Below are positions 34,946 through 42,363 of a DNA stretch of 59,104 nucleotides, one piece after another; position 1 is the stretch's first letter, and each line of letters starts with the position of its first letter. A program made the translations under genes and the position numbers. Origin of the DNA: Clostridiales bacterium (GTDB lineage: Bacteria; Bacillota; Clostridia; TANB77; CAG-508). The notes under the pieces were generated by a model. The model was given only the letters and a program-made list of their open reading frames with translations, had not been told where the DNA came from and made no database searches. The stretch lies in the NCBI GenBank assembly GCA_003534295.1, contig DPDV01000016.1:1-59104 (forward strand), read 5' to 3'.

Positions 34946-34985
34946 TATGAACTATATCCCAAAAGGTGTAGTTTCACAATTATAT

Positions 34986-35018
34986 TAGGCAACTACATTT
35001 CTGTAATTGCCTATTTTA
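34986..35018 (+). terminator. Intrinsic terminator after porB
   Basis: TAGGCAA (34986-34992) pairs with TTGCCTA (35007-35013), with a shorter inner TAC/GTA pairing, then TTTTAT. Confidence 0.7.
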
Positions 35019-35093
35019 TATACTTATTATATACCCCAAATAATAAAATTGTCATGAATATGATTAATTTCTCTGATATTTTTCTTATATACA

Positions 35094-35122
35094 TTGACCT
35101 TTGGACAAAATCCGTATATAAT
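35094..35122 (+). promoter_or_regulatory. Sigma-A promoter of minD-minE-rodA
   Basis: TTGACC (35094-35099), 17-nt spacer, TATAAT (35117-35122). Confidence 0.8.
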
Positions 35123-35202
35123 ATAAACATTGAAAAGCACTTTTATAATAAATAAAAATGAGAAATTAAAATTCTCTGAAGTTTAAAGGAGGACAAATAA
35201 AG

Positions 35203-35997
35203 ATGGGAGAAGTTATAGTTGTAACATCCGGAAAAGGTGGTGTTGGAAAGACAACAACAACAGCAAATCTTGGGTCTGCTTTAGCATTAAGAGGGAAAAA
35301 GGTAGTTTTAATAGATACAGATATTGGACTAAGAAATCTTGATGTTGTAATGGGACTGGAAAATAGAATAGTGTATGACATAGTAGATGTTGTTGAAGAA
35401 AAATGCAAATTGAAACAGGCATTAATTAAGGACAAGCGTTTTAAGGATTTGTTTTTACTTCCAGCAGCGCAAACAAGAGATAAAAGTGCAGTAAATGAAG
35501 AACAAATGAAAGAATTAACAGAAAAACTAAAAGAAGAGTTTGATTACATAATTATAGATTGTCCAGCAGGAATAGAACAAGGCTTTAAAAATGCCATAGC
35601 AGGAGCAAATAGAGCAATAGTAGTAACAACCGCAGAAATTTCCGCAATAAGAGATGCAGATAGAATTGTAGGACTTTTGGAAGCGTCAGAAATAAAAAAT
35701 CCAGAATTAGTAGTAAATAGATTAAGACCAGCAATGGTAAGAAAAGGCGAAATGATGGATGTAGAAGATATTGTAGACTTGCTATCAATAGACCTAATTG
35801 GAGTTGTACCTGATGATGAATATATAATTACGCAAACTAATAAAGGTGAACCAGTAGTATCTAACCATAAGGCTCCATCTGGAAAAGCATATATAGAAAT
35901 AGCTAGAAGAATATTAGGAGAAAACATAGAGGTGACTATACCTGGAAGAAAGGAAAGTTTTTTTGCTAAATTAAAGCATCGTTTTTCTAAAAAATAA
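35203..35997 (+). CDS. minD: Septum-site determining protein MinD
   Basis: A 264-residue ParA/MinD-family ATPase. The deviant Walker A is SGKGGVGKTTTT (about 8-19); LIDTDIGLRNLDVVMGLENRIVYDIVDV is the MinD signature, and DCPAGIEQGF is Walker B. The C-terminal amphipathic helix (SFFAKLKHRFSKK) is the membrane-targeting sequence. MinD recruits MinC and MinE to the membrane to keep division off the poles. AAAGGAGG lies 9 nt before the ATG. minC is not adjacent, although clostridial operons commonly run minC-minD-minE-rodA. Confidence 0.96.
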   Translation: MGEVIVVTSGKGGVGKTTTTANLGSALALRGKKVVLIDTDIGLRNLDVVMGLENRIVYDIVDVVEEKCKLKQALIKDKRFKDLFLLPAAQTRDKSAVNEEQMKELTEKLKEEFDYIIIDCPAGIEQGFKNAIAGANRAIVVTTAEISAIRDADRIVGLLEASEIKNPELVVNRLRPAMVRKGEMMDVEDIVDLLSIDLIGVVPDDEYIITQTNKGEPVVSNHKAPSGKAYIEIARRILGENIEVTIPGRKESFFAKLKHRFSKK

Positions 35998-36016
35998 TTA
36001 CTGATGGGGGTATAAG

Positions 36017-36595
36017 ATGTTTGAAAATATAATAAATTTCTTTAAAAACATAGGAAAGAATGGAAAAGAAAATTCTAAAGAAACGGCAAAAGAAAGACTA
36101 CACTTAGTATTGGCACAGGATAGAGCAAATATATCAGCAGACTTTCTAGAAATGATGAAACAAGAAATAATAGAGGTTATAAAAAAATATATAGAGATAG
36201 ATGAAAAAGCAATAGATGTTAGACTTACAAATAAATCTGGTGATGATGGCACAGTAGGTGCGCCTTCACTATATGCTAATATTCCAATAGTGACTATAAA
36301 AAATGAAGCAAGAAAAATTCAAAACAAGGAAGAGGAAGAAAGCACAGAAAAAGAAAAGGAAGAAGACTTAAAACAGATTGAGAAAATATCTGAAGAAGAA
36401 AAACCAGAAACAGAAGAAAAATCCACAAAAAAGGAATCAAAAAAGGAAGTAACAAAAGAAAATGAGGAGGAGAAGGAACTAGGAACAATAGGAAAATCAC
36501 CAAATGAAAAAAATGAAAAAGAGAATAAAGAAGATATAGTTTCAAACGAAAATGATAATGATAATGAGGTAAGCAATGAGGAAACGAATTCTTAA
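36017..36595 (+). CDS. minE: MinE-like protein with long charged C-terminal extension
   Basis: A 192-residue protein. Residues 1-95 match MinE: amphipathic start FENIINFF, the MinD-contact helix RLHLVLAQDRANISADFLEMMKQEIIEVIKKYIEID, and the beta-strand end VGAPSLYANIPI. Typical MinE proteins stop near here (about 85-95 residues). The additional ~95 residues are almost wholly Glu/Lys/Ser/Asn and are probably disordered. The last 20 nt overlap rodA. The TGGGGG ribosome binding site lies 8 nt before the ATG. The MinE assignment is firm for the first half; the tail has no family I know. Confidence 0.88.
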   Translation: MFENIINFFKNIGKNGKENSKETAKERLHLVLAQDRANISADFLEMMKQEIIEVIKKYIEIDEKAIDVRLTNKSGDDGTVGAPSLYANIPIVTIKNEARKIQNKEEEESTEKEKEEDLKQIEKISEEEKPETEEKSTKKESKKEVTKENEEEKELGTIGKSPNEKNEKENKEDIVSNENDNDNEVSNEETNS

Positions 36596-37682
36596 AAATA
36601 TGGAATGGGGAATACTAATATGTACTGTTATATTAATTATAATAGGCTTGGTAGCCCTATTTTCAGCTACTCAAAACTCAAATTATGATGAACTAAAAAA
36701 ACAAATAGTTTGGATAATGGTAAGTATACCAATATTAATAGCAATTATAGCAATAGATTATGAGTTACTAATAAAAATAGCCCCAATATTATATGGGATT
36801 ATTATATTGTTGCTAGCAGGAGTTTTATTTACAACTCCAATAAATGGTGCAACAAGCTGGTATAATATAGGTGCAGTATCATTTCAACCAGCAGAATTAG
36901 CCAAGATTGTAATAATATTATCCTTAACATATACAATAGTGAAAATACAGGCAAGAGGGAAAAAAGAAATAAATGTAATATATAAATTAGCAATAATATT
37001 AGGTGTAGCAATGGTTCCGGTATTACTAATAATTAAACAACCAGACTATGGAACGGCAATAGCATTTATTATGGCACTAATTTTTATGTTATTTGTGGCT
37101 GGAATAGATAAAAAATATATAATTATTGCAATAGCGGTGGTTATTGTAGCAGTTCCATTACTCTACTTTTTTATATTGCCAGAGCATGCAAAAACAAGAA
37201 TAGATGTATATTTAAATCCAAATTTGGATCCAAGGGGGGCAGGGTACAATATTATACAATCAAAACTTGCAATAGGTGCAGGTCAATTATTTGGAATGGG
37301 TCTATTAAAGGGAAATCAAACTCAATTAGGCTTTTTGTATCCTAAAACTACAGACTTTATTTTTTCTGTTATTGGAGAAGAATTGGGATTTATAGTTGCA
37401 GCAGGAATAATAGTTTTATATGTTGTGCTAATTACAAAGGCTATATATGTTGCTAAAACTGCAAAAGATCTAGAAGGATCATATATTGCAGCAGGAATTG
37501 CAGGAATATTCTTTTTTCATATGCTGGAGAATATAGGAATGACAATGGGTTTGTTGCCAATAACGGGAATACCACTTCCATTTGTAAGTTATGGGGGAAG
37601 CTCACTATTGAGCAATATAATAATGATAGGAATATTATTAAATATTAGTGGAAGAAGACAAAAAGTATTATTTATAGAATAA
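36576..37682 (+). CDS. rodA: SEDS peptidoglycan polymerase RodA
   Basis: A 368-residue polytopic membrane protein of the FtsW/RodA/SpoVE family, with about ten hydrophobic helices. Family motifs are FQPAELAKIVIILSL, KQPDYGTAIAF, GAGYNIIQSKLAIGAGQLFGMG, TDFIFSVIGEELGF and GIPLPFVSYGGSSLLSNII. These proteins polymerise lipid II with a partner class B PBP. Position after minDE favours RodA (elongation) over FtsW or SpoVE. A weak GAGG site lies in the minE 3' end, so coupled translation is likely. Confidence 0.9.
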   Translation: MRKRILKNMEWGILICTVILIIIGLVALFSATQNSNYDELKKQIVWIMVSIPILIAIIAIDYELLIKIAPILYGIIILLLAGVLFTTPINGATSWYNIGAVSFQPAELAKIVIILSLTYTIVKIQARGKKEINVIYKLAIILGVAMVPVLLIIKQPDYGTAIAFIMALIFMLFVAGIDKKYIIIAIAVVIVAVPLLYFFILPEHAKTRIDVYLNPNLDPRGAGYNIIQSKLAIGAGQLFGMGLLKGNQTQLGFLYPKTTDFIFSVIGEELGFIVAAGIIVLYVVLITKAIYVAKTAKDLEGSYIAAGIAGIFFFHMLENIGMTMGLLPITGIPLPFVSYGGSSLLSNIIMIGILLNISGRRQKVLFIE

Positions 37683-37695
37683 GTTGTAATTATAA

Positions 37696-37758
37696 GATAG
37701 TGTAAGGTATTCTATGAAAAATGTAGGGGCGATTTTAATCACCCGAACTTCGAAGAAA
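37696..37758. repeat. 63-bp dispersed repeat, long form, copy D
   Basis: Near-identical to 30906-30968, including flanks outside the palindrome (GATAG...TCTATGAAAAATG and CTTCGAAGAAA). It lies between rodA and dusB. The palindrome carries one C-A mismatch here (AATCACCC). Confidence 0.8.
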
Positions 37759-37786
37759 TTACTAAAAAATTGTAAATGAGGGGAAA

Positions 37787-38758
37787 ATGTATTTAAAAAA
37801 AATAAAGATAGGAAATGTAGAATTAGAAAACAATATATTTTTAGCGCCAATGGCAGGAATAACAGACCTGCCATTTAGAACAGTTTGCAAACAATTTGGC
37901 CCAGGACTTACATATACAGAAATGGTTAGTAGCAAAGCTTTATATTATAATGATGAAAAGACAAAAAAATTGTTAAAAGTAAACGAGCAAGATAGGCCTA
38001 TTGCAGTTCAAATATTTGGAAGTGACATTCAATCAATGGAGTTTGCAGCGAATTATGTAAGTGATACAGCAGATATTATAGATATTAATATGGGATGTCC
38101 AGCTCCTAAGGTAGTGAAAAATGGGGATGGAAGCAGATTGTTGCAAAATTTAGAATTACTAGAGCAAATAGTAAAAGTGGTTGTAAAAAATGCAAAAGTA
38201 CCGGTAACCGTAAAAATACGAAAAGGTTGGAATTCAGAAAATATTGTTGCTGTAGAAGTAGCAAAAATAATAGAAGCGGCGGGAGCTTCGGCTATAACTA
38301 TACATGGTAGAACAAGAGCAGAATTTTATTCTGGAGTTGCAGACTGGGATATAATTAAAAAAGTAAAGGATGCAGTAAAAATACCTGTTATAGGAAATGG
38401 AGATATAAAAACGAAGGAAGATGCACTAAGAATGTTTGAACAAACTGGTGTAGATGGCATTATGATAGGTAGGGCAACAATTGGAAAGCCATGGATATTT
38501 AAAGAAATAATAGATTTTTTACAGGGAAAAGAGGTTGAGCCTATTTCTAAGAGTGAGCAACTATGTATAATATTAAATCACATTAATTTAGAAGTACAGG
38601 AAAAGGGCGAAGAAATTGCAATAAAAGAAATGAGAAAACATATAAGTTGTTATATAAAAAATATGAAGAATGCAACAGAAATAAGAGAAAAAATAAATAA
38701 AATAGAAAAGCAAAACGAATTAGAAAAATGTTTAATAGAATACTTTAAAAATAATTGA
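37787..38758 (+). CDS. dusB: tRNA-dihydrouridine synthase
   Basis: A 323-residue FMN flavoenzyme that reduces specific uridines in tRNA to dihydrouridine. The TIM barrel starts FLAPMAGITDLPFRTVCKQFG. The catalytic Cys104 is in NMGCPAPKVVKNGDGSRLL. FMN-binding residues lie in IHGRTRAEFYSG, PVIGNGDI and GIMIGRATIGKPWIF. The helical C-terminal domain contains the HISCYIK motif. The overall pattern is DusB type. TGAGGGG lies upstream of the ATG. Confidence 0.95.
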   Translation: MYLKKIKIGNVELENNIFLAPMAGITDLPFRTVCKQFGPGLTYTEMVSSKALYYNDEKTKKLLKVNEQDRPIAVQIFGSDIQSMEFAANYVSDTADIIDINMGCPAPKVVKNGDGSRLLQNLELLEQIVKVVVKNAKVPVTVKIRKGWNSENIVAVEVAKIIEAAGASAITIHGRTRAEFYSGVADWDIIKKVKDAVKIPVIGNGDIKTKEDALRMFEQTGVDGIMIGRATIGKPWIFKEIIDFLQGKEVEPISKSEQLCIILNHINLEVQEKGEEIAIKEMRKHISCYIKNMKNATEIREKINKIEKQNELEKCLIEYFKNN

Positions 38759-38770
38759 ATAAAAATATAT

Positions 38771-38800
38771 AGAGAATAGAATATTTCTATTCTCTTTTTT
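38771..38800 (+). terminator. Intrinsic terminator after dusB
   Basis: A perfect 11-bp stem AGAGAATAGAA/TTCTATTCTCT with a TAT loop, then TTTTT. Confidence 0.92.
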
Positions 38801-38838
38801 AGACTGTAAAAATAGGGAAGGAGAGAGTTAGATTAATT

Positions 38839-39516
38839 ATGGAAAAAAAGAAATTAATAATTATATTGGGCATTTTGGCTGTTTTGGTTACATCAGTAAT
38901 TATATATTTTTTTATAAAAAATAATTATAAAAATTTAAAAAGTGGAAATAATATGAGTAACAAAAATTTAAAGGAAATTGAAGAATATATTTTAAGTATT
39001 AGATCATACAATGCCAAAATTGAAGTTGAGATACAAAGCAATAAAAACAAAAATAAATATGTACTAGAACAAAAATATGCAGAACCTAATGTACAAAAAC
39101 AAATAGTATTAGAGCCAAGTAATATAGAAGGCTTAGAAACAATATTTGACGGAAACAATTTGAAAATAAATAATACTAAGTTGAATCTAAGTACTATATA
39201 TGAAAATTACTCTGATGTAACAAGTAATTTTCTGTGGCTAAATACATTTACAGAAGAATACAAAAAGATGATAGAAACAGGAAAACAAAATATTATAGAA
39301 CAAAATGGAATCATAATAATGGAAATAAAAGATGCAGATGAATTAAATAAAAAGTTATATATAGATAGAAAAACAGGCAAACCTATAAAAATGCAAATAA
39401 AGAACGTTAGCAAAAATACAACCGTTTACATATTATATAATGAGATAGAAATAAATAGTTTAAAAAGGGATGATGTGTTGGTATTTAGATTAAAAAATGT
39501 ATATGTAAATATGTAA
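38839..39516 (+). CDS. Membrane-anchored LolA-fold-like protein (GerS-like?)
   Basis: A 225-residue protein with a single N-terminal membrane anchor (about 5-26) and no lipobox. The outer part resembles the LolA/outer-membrane-lipoprotein-sorting fold: IEEYILSIRSYNAKIEVEI...YVLEQKYAEPNVQKQIVLEP, then DRKTGKPIKMQIK. Clostridial germination proteins of the GerS type share this look. The match is by pattern only, so the role is uncertain. AAGGAGAGAG lies about 12 nt before the ATG. It follows the dusB terminator, and I find no clear promoter. Confidence 0.6.
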   Translation: MEKKKLIIILGILAVLVTSVIIYFFIKNNYKNLKSGNNMSNKNLKEIEEYILSIRSYNAKIEVEIQSNKNKNKYVLEQKYAEPNVQKQIVLEPSNIEGLETIFDGNNLKINNTKLNLSTIYENYSDVTSNFLWLNTFTEEYKKMIETGKQNIIEQNGIIIMEIKDADELNKKLYIDRKTGKPIKMQIKNVSKNTTVYILYNEIEINSLKRDDVLVFRLKNVYVNM

Positions 39517-39611
39517 AAAGGCTAGTGTAGTTACTATTATTTTTATCTCAACTAATACTAAAATATATTAAAAAACAAACCTTAAATATGCAAATACTGG
39601 GAGTGAAGATA

Positions 39612-39962
39612 ATGGTAATAAAAAGAGGAGATATGTTTTATGCTGATTTAAGCCCTGTTGTTGGGTCAGAACAAGGAGGAATAAGACCAGTTCTGATTAT
39701 ACAAAATGATGTTGGAAATAAGCATAGTCCAACAGTAATAGCAGCGGCAATAACATCACAAACCACTAAAAATAAGTTGCCTACTCATATAGAGATAAGT
39801 CCAGAAGAAAGTGGGTTAAAAGCTGATTCTATTGTTTTAACAGAACAAATAAGAACAATAGATAAAAGCAGGTTGAAGGAAAAAATAGGTCATATAAATG
39901 ACGAAAGAATAATAAATGAATTAAACAGTGCTTTAGGTGTAAGTTTTGGATTAGAATTTTAA
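39612..39962 (+). CDS. MazF/PemK/NdoA-type endoribonuclease toxin
   Basis: A 116-residue protein with the MazF start IKRGDMFYADLSPVVGSEQGGIRPVLIIQNDVGN, then SPTVIAAAITSQTTKNKLPTHIEI and LTEQIRTIDKSRLKEKIG. It closely follows the B. subtilis EndoA pattern, an RNase that cuts mRNA at U-ACAU-type sites. The start at 39612 has GGGAGTGA upstream. The gene normally has an antitoxin gene (mazE/ndoAI) directly before it; none is visible in the 95-nt gap, and the upstream gene is unrelated. Confidence 0.9.
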   Translation: MVIKRGDMFYADLSPVVGSEQGGIRPVLIIQNDVGNKHSPTVIAAAITSQTTKNKLPTHIEISPEESGLKADSIVLTEQIRTIDKSRLKEKIGHINDERIINELNSALGVSFGLEF

Positions 39963-40027
39963 AAAATAAAATATTATAGACATAATCAAAATAATATTGT
40001 AAAATTGTTACAGAGGAAAGTGATTAA

Positions 40028-41065
40028 ATGAAATCTATATATTTTAATGAAGAAAAAGAAGTAAAAATAGAAGAAATAAAGGAAGCAGCAAATGGAATAA
40101 AAGAAGGAAAGTTGGTATTATTTCCAACAGAAACTGTATATGGGATAGGCGCTAATGCTTTAGACACTAATGCTGTACAAAAAATATTTGTGGCAAAAGG
40201 AAGGGCAAGTGACAACCCACTTATAGTACATATATCAAATATCAACATGTTAGAGCAAATTGTGGAAAACATAGGCGAAATAGAGAAAAGACTTATAAAT
40301 AAATTTTGGCCAGGACCACTTACTATAATTTTTAATAGAAAAAGTGAAAATATTATACCAAACAGTGTAACAGCAGGATTAAACACAGTAGGAGTAAGAA
40401 TGCCAAGTAATGAGATAGCAAGAGAATTAATTGAACTATCAGGGGTACCTATAGCAGCTCCAAGTGCTAATGTATCTGGAAGACCTAGTGGCACAAATGT
40501 GCAAGACATTATAGAAGAGTTAGATGGTAAGGTACACTATATAATAGATGGTGGTAAAACAATAATAGGTTTAGAATCAACTGTTATAAGAGTAATAGAT
40601 AAAAAAATAGAAATTTTAAGACCAGGTAAAATAACATTAGAAGAATTGGAAAGTGTTGCAAACGAAGTGGAAGTTAATAAAAATGTTTTTGAAAAAGTTA
40701 CAGACAAACCGGTGGCTTCACCAGGAATGAAGTATAAACATTATGCTCCAAAAACTAAATGTGTTTTAGTATATAGCAATGACAAAGTTAAAATGATAAA
40801 TAAAATAAACGAAATATCAAATGACTACAAAAATGTGGTTGTATTAGGAACGCAGGGAAATATGCCTAAATATATTTCAAAGAATAAATTGAGCATGGGA
40901 GCTACATTAGAAGATGTTGCACAAAATATATTTTCACTATTAAGAAAAGCAGACAAATGCAATGCGGATTTAGTTATTATAGAAGGTGTAACTAAGCAAG
41001 GATTAGGATTGGCAATAATAAATAGGCTTATAAGGGCATGTGAATATAATTACATAGAAATTTAA
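40028..41065 (+). CDS. tsaC: Threonylcarbamoyl-AMP synthase (Sua5/YwlC type)
   Basis: A 345-residue enzyme that makes threonylcarbamoyl-adenylate from threonine, bicarbonate and ATP for the t6A37 modification of ANN-decoding tRNAs. The YrdC domain (about 1-205) has FPTETVYGIGANA, KIFVAKGRASDNPLIVHI, WPGPLTII and GVRMPSNEIARELI...APSANVSGRPSGT. The C-terminal Sua5 domain (about 225-345) begins SPGMKYKHYAPKT. Having both domains marks the longer Sua5 form. AGAGGAAAGTG lies before the ATG. Confidence 0.95.
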   Translation: MKSIYFNEEKEVKIEEIKEAANGIKEGKLVLFPTETVYGIGANALDTNAVQKIFVAKGRASDNPLIVHISNINMLEQIVENIGEIEKRLINKFWPGPLTIIFNRKSENIIPNSVTAGLNTVGVRMPSNEIARELIELSGVPIAAPSANVSGRPSGTNVQDIIEELDGKVHYIIDGGKTIIGLESTVIRVIDKKIEILRPGKITLEELESVANEVEVNKNVFEKVTDKPVASPGMKYKHYAPKTKCVLVYSNDKVKMINKINEISNDYKNVVVLGTQGNMPKYISKNKLSMGATLEDVAQNIFSLLRKADKCNADLVIIEGVTKQGLGLAIINRLIRACEYNYIEI

Positions 41066-41096
41066 TGTATAAATTTTACAAAATTTTCTCATACTA
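41066..41096 (+). promoter_or_regulatory. Sigma-G-type promoter of the BofC-like gene
   Basis: TGTATA (41066-41071), 18-nt spacer, CATACTA (41090-41096). This fits the published forespore sigma-G consensus (TGAATA, 17-18 nt, CATACTA) at 5 of 6 and 7 of 7 positions, and is followed 24 nt later by the start codon. Confidence 0.6.
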
Positions 41097-41120
41097 TAAA
41101 AAAAGATATAAGGTGATAGT

Positions 41121-41711
41121 ATGAAAAAAGTTTGGATTATTGTAATAATTTCTATTGTATTATTAGCAATAGGTGGGATAACAGGAATATATATATATAA
41201 TATAAACAATACATTAAACCAGAATTCGATTAAAGCAAAAGAATTAGCTGATGAACTTAAAAGAAAAATGATAGAAGAAGAAAATCGAACAGTAAGTACT
41301 TCTTCAAACACGGTAAAAACATCTCCAAATTCAATTGTACAAAAAAATACAGTTTATAAAATTTGCAATCATACTGTACAAAAAACTGAAATAATACCAG
41401 AAGAATTAATAAATAAAGAAGAAAAAGATATAGAACAATATTATAAAGATTGGCAGATAAAAAAGTTCACTTCTTCTGAGATTGTTTTGTATATGGAGAA
41501 AGATGAATATTGTGATAGACATTATGTATTGAAAGAAAACAATGGGGTTATAGCAATTTATAAGGTAAATCAAGAAAATGAAGCAGTATTTAAAGAAAAT
41601 ACACAAATACAAGTTCAGTATTTACCAGAAGTGGATTTGATAAATCTAAAAAAGGGAATATATGCAATAGGAGAGGAAAAATTAAATTCAATATTAGAAG
41701 ATTTTGAATAA
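41121..41711 (+). CDS. BofC C-terminal domain-like protein
   Basis: A 196-residue protein with one N-terminal membrane helix (about 4-26) and an exported remainder. The C-terminal ~75 residues follow the BofC_C pattern: EIVLYMEKDEYCDRHYVLKENNGVIAIYKVNQENEAVFKENTQIQVQYLPEVDLINLKKGIYAIGEEKLNSILEDFE. In B. subtilis, BofC is exported from the forespore and restrains SpoIVB, which controls sigma-K activation. Here the N-terminal half differs, so the precise role may differ. AAGGTGA lies before the ATG, and a sigma-G-type promoter stands upstream, which agrees with forespore expression. Confidence 0.75.
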   Translation: MKKVWIIVIISIVLLAIGGITGIYIYNINNTLNQNSIKAKELADELKRKMIEEENRTVSTSSNTVKTSPNSIVQKNTVYKICNHTVQKTEIIPEELINKEEKDIEQYYKDWQIKKFTSSEIVLYMEKDEYCDRHYVLKENNGVIAIYKVNQENEAVFKENTQIQVQYLPEVDLINLKKGIYAIGEEKLNSILEDFE

Positions 41712-41714
41712 AAG

Positions 41715-41744
41715 TATAGCCAGTGTGTAAAAACACTGGCTATA
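41715..41744. terminator. Bidirectional terminator between BofC-like gene and pgsA
   Basis: A perfect 12-bp stem TATAGCCAGTGT/ACACTGGCTATA with a 6-nt loop, placed between convergent genes. Confidence 0.85.
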
Positions 41745-41747
41745 TTC

Positions 41748-42338
41748 TCACTTTTCTATTTTTAAATTTTCTTTCTTTAAATAACCTTGTTGATAGAATG
41801 CTCTAAAATACATTATTAACGAAAAAATTGTGGCAATAAGTGCTAAATAATATATATATTGATCAAAGTTTGGTAAAAGAGGTAAACTATATTCTGGGTG
41901 CCCAAATAAAGAACCATTCCAAACACGTACAATAAATGAGCAAACTATTGCAATGTAAAATAATACGGTAGTAAGCTTGCCATACCATCTACTAGAAACA
42001 ACTAATTTTTTACCATATAGAAATGATGCACCAGAAACCATTAGAAGTTCTTTTACGAAAACAACAACCAAAATCCATAAAGGTATAACATTTTTTAATG
42101 TAAGTATTATCAATATAGAAACTTGAGTTGCTTTATCAGCTAAAGGGTCTATTAATTTTCCAAAATTTGTTATTAAATTAAATTTTCTAGCAATAAAACC
42201 GTCTAATATATCTGTTAAGGCAGAAATAGTAAGAAATATAAATGCCAAAAGGTAATTTTCTGCATCAATAAAATATACAATAAAAGGGATTAAGGCAAAT
42301 CTGGATAGTGTTAAAATATTTGGCACATGTTTAAACAT
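41748..42338 (-). CDS. pgsA: CDP-diacylglycerol-glycerol-3-phosphate 3-phosphatidyltransferase
   Basis: A 196-residue membrane enzyme making phosphatidylglycerol phosphate, the first committed step to phosphatidylglycerol. The CDP-alcohol phosphatidyltransferase motif D-G-x2-A-R-x8-G-x3-D-x3-D is complete in DGFIARKFNLITNFGKLIDPLAD (about 48-70). N-terminal NILTLSRFALIPFIVY is typical of PgsA, and several membrane helices follow. GGAGG lies upstream of the ATG. It is 25 nt downstream of clpE on the minus strand, probably co-transcribed. Confidence 0.92.
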   Translation of the reverse strand: MFKHVPNILTLSRFALIPFIVYFIDAENYLLAFIFLTISALTDILDGFIARKFNLITNFGKLIDPLADKATQVSILIILTLKNVIPLWILVVVFVKELLMVSGASFLYGKKLVVSSRWYGKLTTVLFYIAIVCSFIVRVWNGSLFGHPEYSLPLLPNFDQYIYYLALIATIFSLIMYFRAFYQQGYLKKENLKIEK

Positions 42339-42363
42339 TTTTTTCCTCCATTTATAGTTCTAT

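Noticed and set aside
39517..39611. Antitoxin gene before mazF
   Set aside because: No frame of useful length with a start and ribosome binding site.
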